In this document: positions 59,453-64,000 of the stretch, piece by piece
Position numbering within the stretch: position 1 is the stretch's first letter
Layout of the letters: each line of letters begins with the position of its first letter
Notes under the pieces: model-generated
Told to the model about the DNA's origin: nothing
Databases searched by the model: none
The model's input: the letters and a program-made list of their open reading frames with translations, nothing else
Assembly (NCBI GenBank): GCA_039720395.1
Contig: CM077820.1
Coordinates: 18,063,923 to 18,127,922 of the forward strand
DNA: 64,000 nt
Direction of reading: 5' to 3'
Source: Liquidambar formosana
Taxonomy: Eukaryota > Streptophyta > Magnoliopsida > Saxifragales > Altingiaceae
Made by a program: the position numbers and the translations under genes

Positions 59453-59670
59453 TATAAGCCCAAATCCTCAGTAGGATTTCTCATCCTAAATGTAGCTTCT
59501 CGCTAATCCACAGCGAGTACGTGCATCCTCACAACTCTATCCTGCAATAAGATGCATATGCAAGTCTTAGCCGAACCGGCATGCAATGAATGTGCATTAT
59601 TCTATGCTCACTTCGGCCATTATATATTGATGTACCCATGTGGATCTACTAGCCAGTGCTGAAACCACTC
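59453..59670 (-). mobile_element. Gypsy-type internal fragment beside the LTR
   Basis: Nearly the same as 63238-63464 (GCATATGCAAGTCTTAGCCG, then a primer-site region), so it is leader sequence of the same family. Its primer site is degenerate (GTGGTTTCAGCAC on the minus strand). Confidence 0.75.
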
Positions 59671-62008
59671 TGTAACGACCCGAAATGGGAGCCGTTAGTT
59701 AAGTAGAAAGAAAATCAATTTTAAACCAATTTTTGTAGATGTTTTTATAAAAAATATTTATTTGGAAACCTTTATAGAGAATCCGGCATGGTCTTGTCTA
59801 TAAATGGGACATACCATGTTATCAACTATTTAAAAAACCTATGGAAAACACAAGAGTAATATTTGCATTTCATCCACACAGTATTCCAAAAATAAATAAA
59901 ACTACAAGCTGTATCGTAGTCACATGGGTCTTATCCACTTCCTCAAAATGAATGTATGCATGCTGATGCACTTCCCAACCCCAAGTCAACATAAACTTTA
60001 AAAAGAATATGACCTACAAGAAAAACTATGGGGGTATGAGCTACACGCTCAGTAGAAAATCATTCCTAAAAATAACTCAAGGTTTTAAAAACCATAGTTT
60101 ATATATTTTTCAAGAACCCTGCAAAACCATTGATTATAAAATTTTCAATAAATAAAACTGATACGGATATAATGAAATAACTGCGAAAGTTAAATCATTT
60201 AATACCATCGCCCTTTTTTTCTTTTTCTAAAAAGGTAAGAAATAACTCAATTTATTTGTTATTAAAATCATCATTTCTGATCTCATATCACAGCCTTATT
60301 AGCCACATAATTATCATTCGCCATATCCGATAATCCATAACATCAGTCTTTCAAACTGATAAATCCTCCCCAGGTCATGCAGGGCCCTCGTGTATGGAAA
60401 ACAAGGGGAAACACTATGGATCCTACCTGGGTCCAGAAAGTAACCTCATTTCAAAAACACTACGGTCATTGGGACTAGAAAGTACCCTTATTATTACATC
60501 CATATCATCACCACTTATCTGTTCATTTATCAATTTCATAATTCCCACATAAACCAAAAAATTATATATAAATTTTCCAAAAACCACATAATAGGTTTGT
60601 GCTTTGAAAACCATATGAAATAATTCCATAAATCATGGTAATCATTTCCCAACTATTTTTCAAAATAATGGTTTCAAAAACTTGTATATAAAAGTGACCC
60701 CCAATATTTCGACCACCCAAAAATAGTCCAATAGGTTTTAAAACCAACCTATTTAAGCCTTTAAACATATAAGAGTTTCATAATCAACAAGAATATAACA
60801 AAAAGGGCTATATAAATCAACCCTAGGTTTCCACAATTTGTAAAACCTAGCAAATATATATACCCCATGCATGATATTTATGCAAAAACTACCAAATACA
60901 TGTAAAACTACATAAAATACCCAAACCCCCATGCATCAATGGTTTAAAATGAGAAAATGTCCCCTACCTCTATGATGAGTGTGGAAAATGCAAAACCACC
61001 GCCATAGAGATGTAGATCGGGCCTAGGATGCACATGGAAACTCCCCAAAGCAAGCCCTAGCTTTCAAACACCATGCTTGATGAAGAGAATTGGAGATTCC
61101 AACTCTAAAGTACAACTAAACTTCACAAACACCATAAATAAATACTAAATGTAAGGATTTCATGATTAAATCCCAAAATAAAAGCAAACCCTAGCTAGAC
61201 ATGAGAATTTATCTCTTAATTCGAAATAGAGGTTGGCCATGAGTGAATCCAAGCTAGAAATGAGGAGATTCAAGGCCAAGATGCTTGAAATCCTTGGGAA
61301 AATGGAATGAGAACCCCTCATTCTCCAAGCCGTGCACCCTTTCTCTTTCTTTCTCTCTCTTTCTCTCTGAGCTGAGAAGTGGAGAAAAATAAGTGGAAAA
61401 ATCGTGGTTAAGGGTTATATATAGGAGGAGGGGCAAAAGGGTCAATTCACCCCTTAAAAAAATCTAATTTTTAGCCATTTTCGAGTGATGTAGTCAACTA
61501 CATCCAAGATGTAGTTGACTACATCTTTCAAGATGCCTATTCTGTTTTATGTAGTCAACTACAACCTTACTTATAGTCAACTACAAACTTACTTACAGTT
61601 GACTACAAACTTACTTGTAGTAGACTACAACTTGTTGAAATGGCTATAAAACTCCCAATATTGATAAAAATGGAATCTCCTTCCATTCTAATCAATCTTA
61701 ACTCCCAAAATACTCAATCCCAAGCCATAAAATACATTTAAAACATTTCTCAATCATAATACAACCCAATAACAATAAAAATCAAACATTAGCCAAATTT
61801 TGGCAACTTAAACCATTAAGTTGCAAATAAGGCCAAACACACACATAGGATACTTGATGCATAAAAACAAGCATCAAAACACATCAAACATCATATCATC
61901 ATACACATGGATTACCCATACATGAGGTCATCCAACAAATCAAGGGATTAACTACGCTAATCATACGTTAAGCCGTAATAATCCCTATTAAGAAAACAGG
62001 TCCTCACA
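59671..62008 (-). repeat. Gypsy-type LTR, 2338 bp
   Basis: Ends TGTAACGACCCG and GGTCCTCACA. The first 530 bp match 63465-64000 at roughly 93-95% by eye. On the minus strand it starts TGTGAGGACC after a purine tract. It contains the GTAGTCAACTAC repeats at 61490-61628. No coding. Confidence 0.8.
61490..61628. repeat. GTAGTCAACTAC palindrome array in the Gypsy LTR
   Basis: Starts are 61490, 61511 (GTAGTTGACTAC), 61551, 61573, 61595 and 61617. Steps are 21, 40, 22, 22, 22. The 12-mer is near-self-complementary. Spacers of 9-10 nt differ in the first pair; the later ones share AAACTTACTT. Confidence 0.85.
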
Positions 62009-63464
62009 ATCCCCCCACCTAATAGGAAATTCGTCCCCGAATTTCAACACACTTAAGGTAAGGACAACTCGTCATGAAACAGAACAATAAATGTGGAATA
62101 CCCACCAAACACAAACATAATGAAGCTATCTATCATAGCTAGCTCACAGGCAAACACATATCAATACAAAATCACAACACAATTGGTGTCACTCACCAAT
62201 ATCAACAAGCATTACAAACATAAAAGACCAAACAGTCTTCAAGGCTACAATCCAAATCAAACATTACAATTCACACCCAATCACAAGTTTTTTATATAAC
62301 TCTTTCAAGCAAAACTAAGGTTCTTACAAAGAACCTATCCTCGAAACACATCCATCTGATATATATATATATATATCACAATTGAGCACATCCGGGCTCA
62401 CTGAAAACAATTTGCATGCCTTACACACACACACCTCAAACATATACACACAGTTCAACACAAAATTCCACATCACATACACAAATCAATGTATATCATC
62501 AAAGCACAAAATATTACACATCACATTCCATGCTTACAACAAAGTTACACCTATAGCAATTGCAGAGGTACAAACTAATATGTATACACACGTATATCTC
62601 ACTATAGAGATACACATAGGTATACTCCATCAACCCAACACACACTCATCACAGCAACATTCAAATCACATCACAATTCGTGAGATTTATGCGTCTCAAT
62701 ATAAAAAGGGGTTAGTACTTATATGAGTACCATTATGAAAACAATATATATTTATATATATCACACATATCACAACACCGTGCATTGTCATGTTAACAAT
62801 CCAAATTATTACAAACCATCCAATATCAATATATATATATATATATATTACGTCCTACAATATTCAAGGCTAACCGCCTTCAAACAAAAAGAAAATAGAT
62901 CTATAGTAATATGGACCTCTAGAATACAACCAATCAAACAAACATTGCACAAAGCACAATCAACACATCAATACAGGGATTATCAAATTTGATAACCTCC
63001 CATCAATAAGATCAGAGATGGCCCATAACACTAAGGAAAAACACACATGTTAAGCCTTGAACCTAGAGATTCAGTCTCTAACAACACAAGAGAATAACAA
63101 ATAGTCCAAAACCAAAAGATATCATAATTCTTATATGAAGCCTGTCCCCTAGGCCATGAGATATGCATATGCAATGCACTCAACTCCGTAAAATCTCTAG
63201 GTGATTACCAATCCAACATGCAAATGTATGTGTGTTCCTACACATGTATATGCCCAAATTCTCAGTAGGATTTCTCATCCTAAATGTAACTTCTCTCTAA
63301 TCCACAGCAAGTACATGCATCCTCACAACTCTATCATGCAATAAGATGCATATGCAAGTCTTAGCCGAACCAACATGCAATGAATGTGCATTATTCTATG
63401 CTCACTTCGGTCATCATATCTTGATGTACCCATGTGGATCTAGTAGCTAGCTCTGACACCATTT
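62009..63464 (-). mobile_element. Short internal region of the Gypsy-type element
   Basis: Starts with the purine tract (minus AGGTGGGGGGAT) and ends at the primer site. Only about 1.46 kb, AC-rich, without gag-pol. (TA)n lies at about 62360-62373 and 62829-62848. It is a non-autonomous or internally deleted element, moved only in trans. Confidence 0.65.
63446..63461 (-). other. Primer binding site of the Gypsy-type element
   Basis: Minus-strand TGGTGTCAGAGCTAGC, close to the Met tRNA type, 3 bp from the LTR starting at 63465. Confidence 0.7.
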
Positions 63465-64000
63465 TGTAACGACCCAAAATGGGAGCCGTTAGTTAAGTAG
63501 TAAGAAAATCAATTTTAAACCAATTTTTGTGGACGTTTTATAAAAATATTTATTTTGGAAACCTTTTTAGAAAATCCGGCATGGTCCTGTCTATAAATAG
63601 GACATGCGAAGTTATCGACTATTCAAAAACCTATGAAAAACACAATAGTAATATTTCTAGTTCATCCACACAGTATTCTAAAAATAAATAAAACTACAAG
63701 CTATATCGTAGTCACATAGGTCTCATCCACATCCTCAGAATGAATGTATGCATGCTGATGCGCTTCCCAACCCCAGGTTAAGCTAAACTTTAAAAAAAAT
63801 ATGACCTACAAGAAAAACTATAGGGGTATGAGCTACACGCTCAATAGGAAATCATTCCTAAAAATAACTCAAGGTTTTAAAAACCATAGTTTATATATTT
63901 TTCAAGAACCCTGCAAAACCATTGATTAGTTTGCAATAAAATTTTCAATAAATAAAACTGATATAGATATAATGAAATAATTGCAAAAGTTAAATCATTT
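63465..64000 (-). repeat. Second Gypsy-type LTR, cut by the window end
   Basis: Starts TGTAACGACCCAAAATGGG and follows 59671 onward. It has an extra TAGTTTGC near 63927. The remainder is outside the window. Confidence 0.8.

Noticed and set aside
62382..62992. Open frames in the Gypsy-type interior
   Set aside because: AC-rich, His/Thr/Asn/Ile-rich low-complexity frames without gag or pol motifs.

Overview
This window is plant nuclear DNA, most likely from a dicot. It is AT-rich and full of spliceable exon fragments (GT/AG borders), plant retrotransposon priming sites, SINE, LINE, Helitron, CACTA and MITE ends, and (TA)n and (CT)n microsatellites. I see no rRNA, tRNA or complete housekeeping gene. 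Nearly all of it is mobile DNA, nested insertions and captured or decayed gene pieces.

Layout. 1-975: minisatellite and (TA)n tract split by a foldback element and a small Helitron. 976-3598: two CT-rich leader-like stretches, a cluster of GACGGATATATCCGTC palindromes and a long hairpin. 3604-13286: a very young minus-strand LTR retrotransposon with near-identical 1.66-kb LTRs, a 5-bp target duplication and no usable ORFs. 13455-17600: exons of a DEAD-box helicase-like gene and of a NAA35 (NatC subunit) pseudogene. 17601-24498: a truncated minus-strand LTR element carrying two plus-strand (antisense) genes, a six-exon plant-mobile-domain gene and a truncated DUF7745-like gene. 24499-28105: a second copy of the NAA35 region, rich in tiny deletions. 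28055-29569: an unknown exon, another palindrome cluster and one spermidine synthase exon. 29570-37593: mostly featureless, with a Helitron terminus, a MITE and a GGATCGATCC array. 37594-38620: a CACTA transposon end made of a 117-bp tandem array. 38621-59452: a ~3.05-kb tandem array of about five units, each holding a LINE 3' tail and a tiny TATA-driven signal-peptide ORF, interrupted by a truncated solo LTR (44151-45609) and a degenerate Copia element (48749-54562) that itself contains a MITE and a Gypsy LTR piece. 59453-64000: a Gypsy-type LTR, a short internal region, and a second LTR running off the window.

The most striking signal is a recurrent paired-palindrome architecture. In the 17601-24498 element the decamer TGCGTACGCA and close variants occur about 40 times, almost always as pairs whose starts are exactly 21 bp apart (10 + 11 spacer), with unrelated spacers. 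Pairs are joined at 13 or 16 bp, so two clusters 6 kb apart share the step pattern 21-13-21-16-21. The palindromes sit in the LTR, introns and intergenic parts, never in an exon. An unrelated palindrome, GGATCGATCC (34600-34840), shows the same 21-bp pairing in a 70-bp period. A third, GTAGTCAACTAC (61490-61628, inside a Gypsy LTR), repeats at 21-22 bp. I know of no named system with this description.

All coordinates, spacings and identities were read by eye. Family assignments come from remembered protein motifs and were not confirmed by any search.
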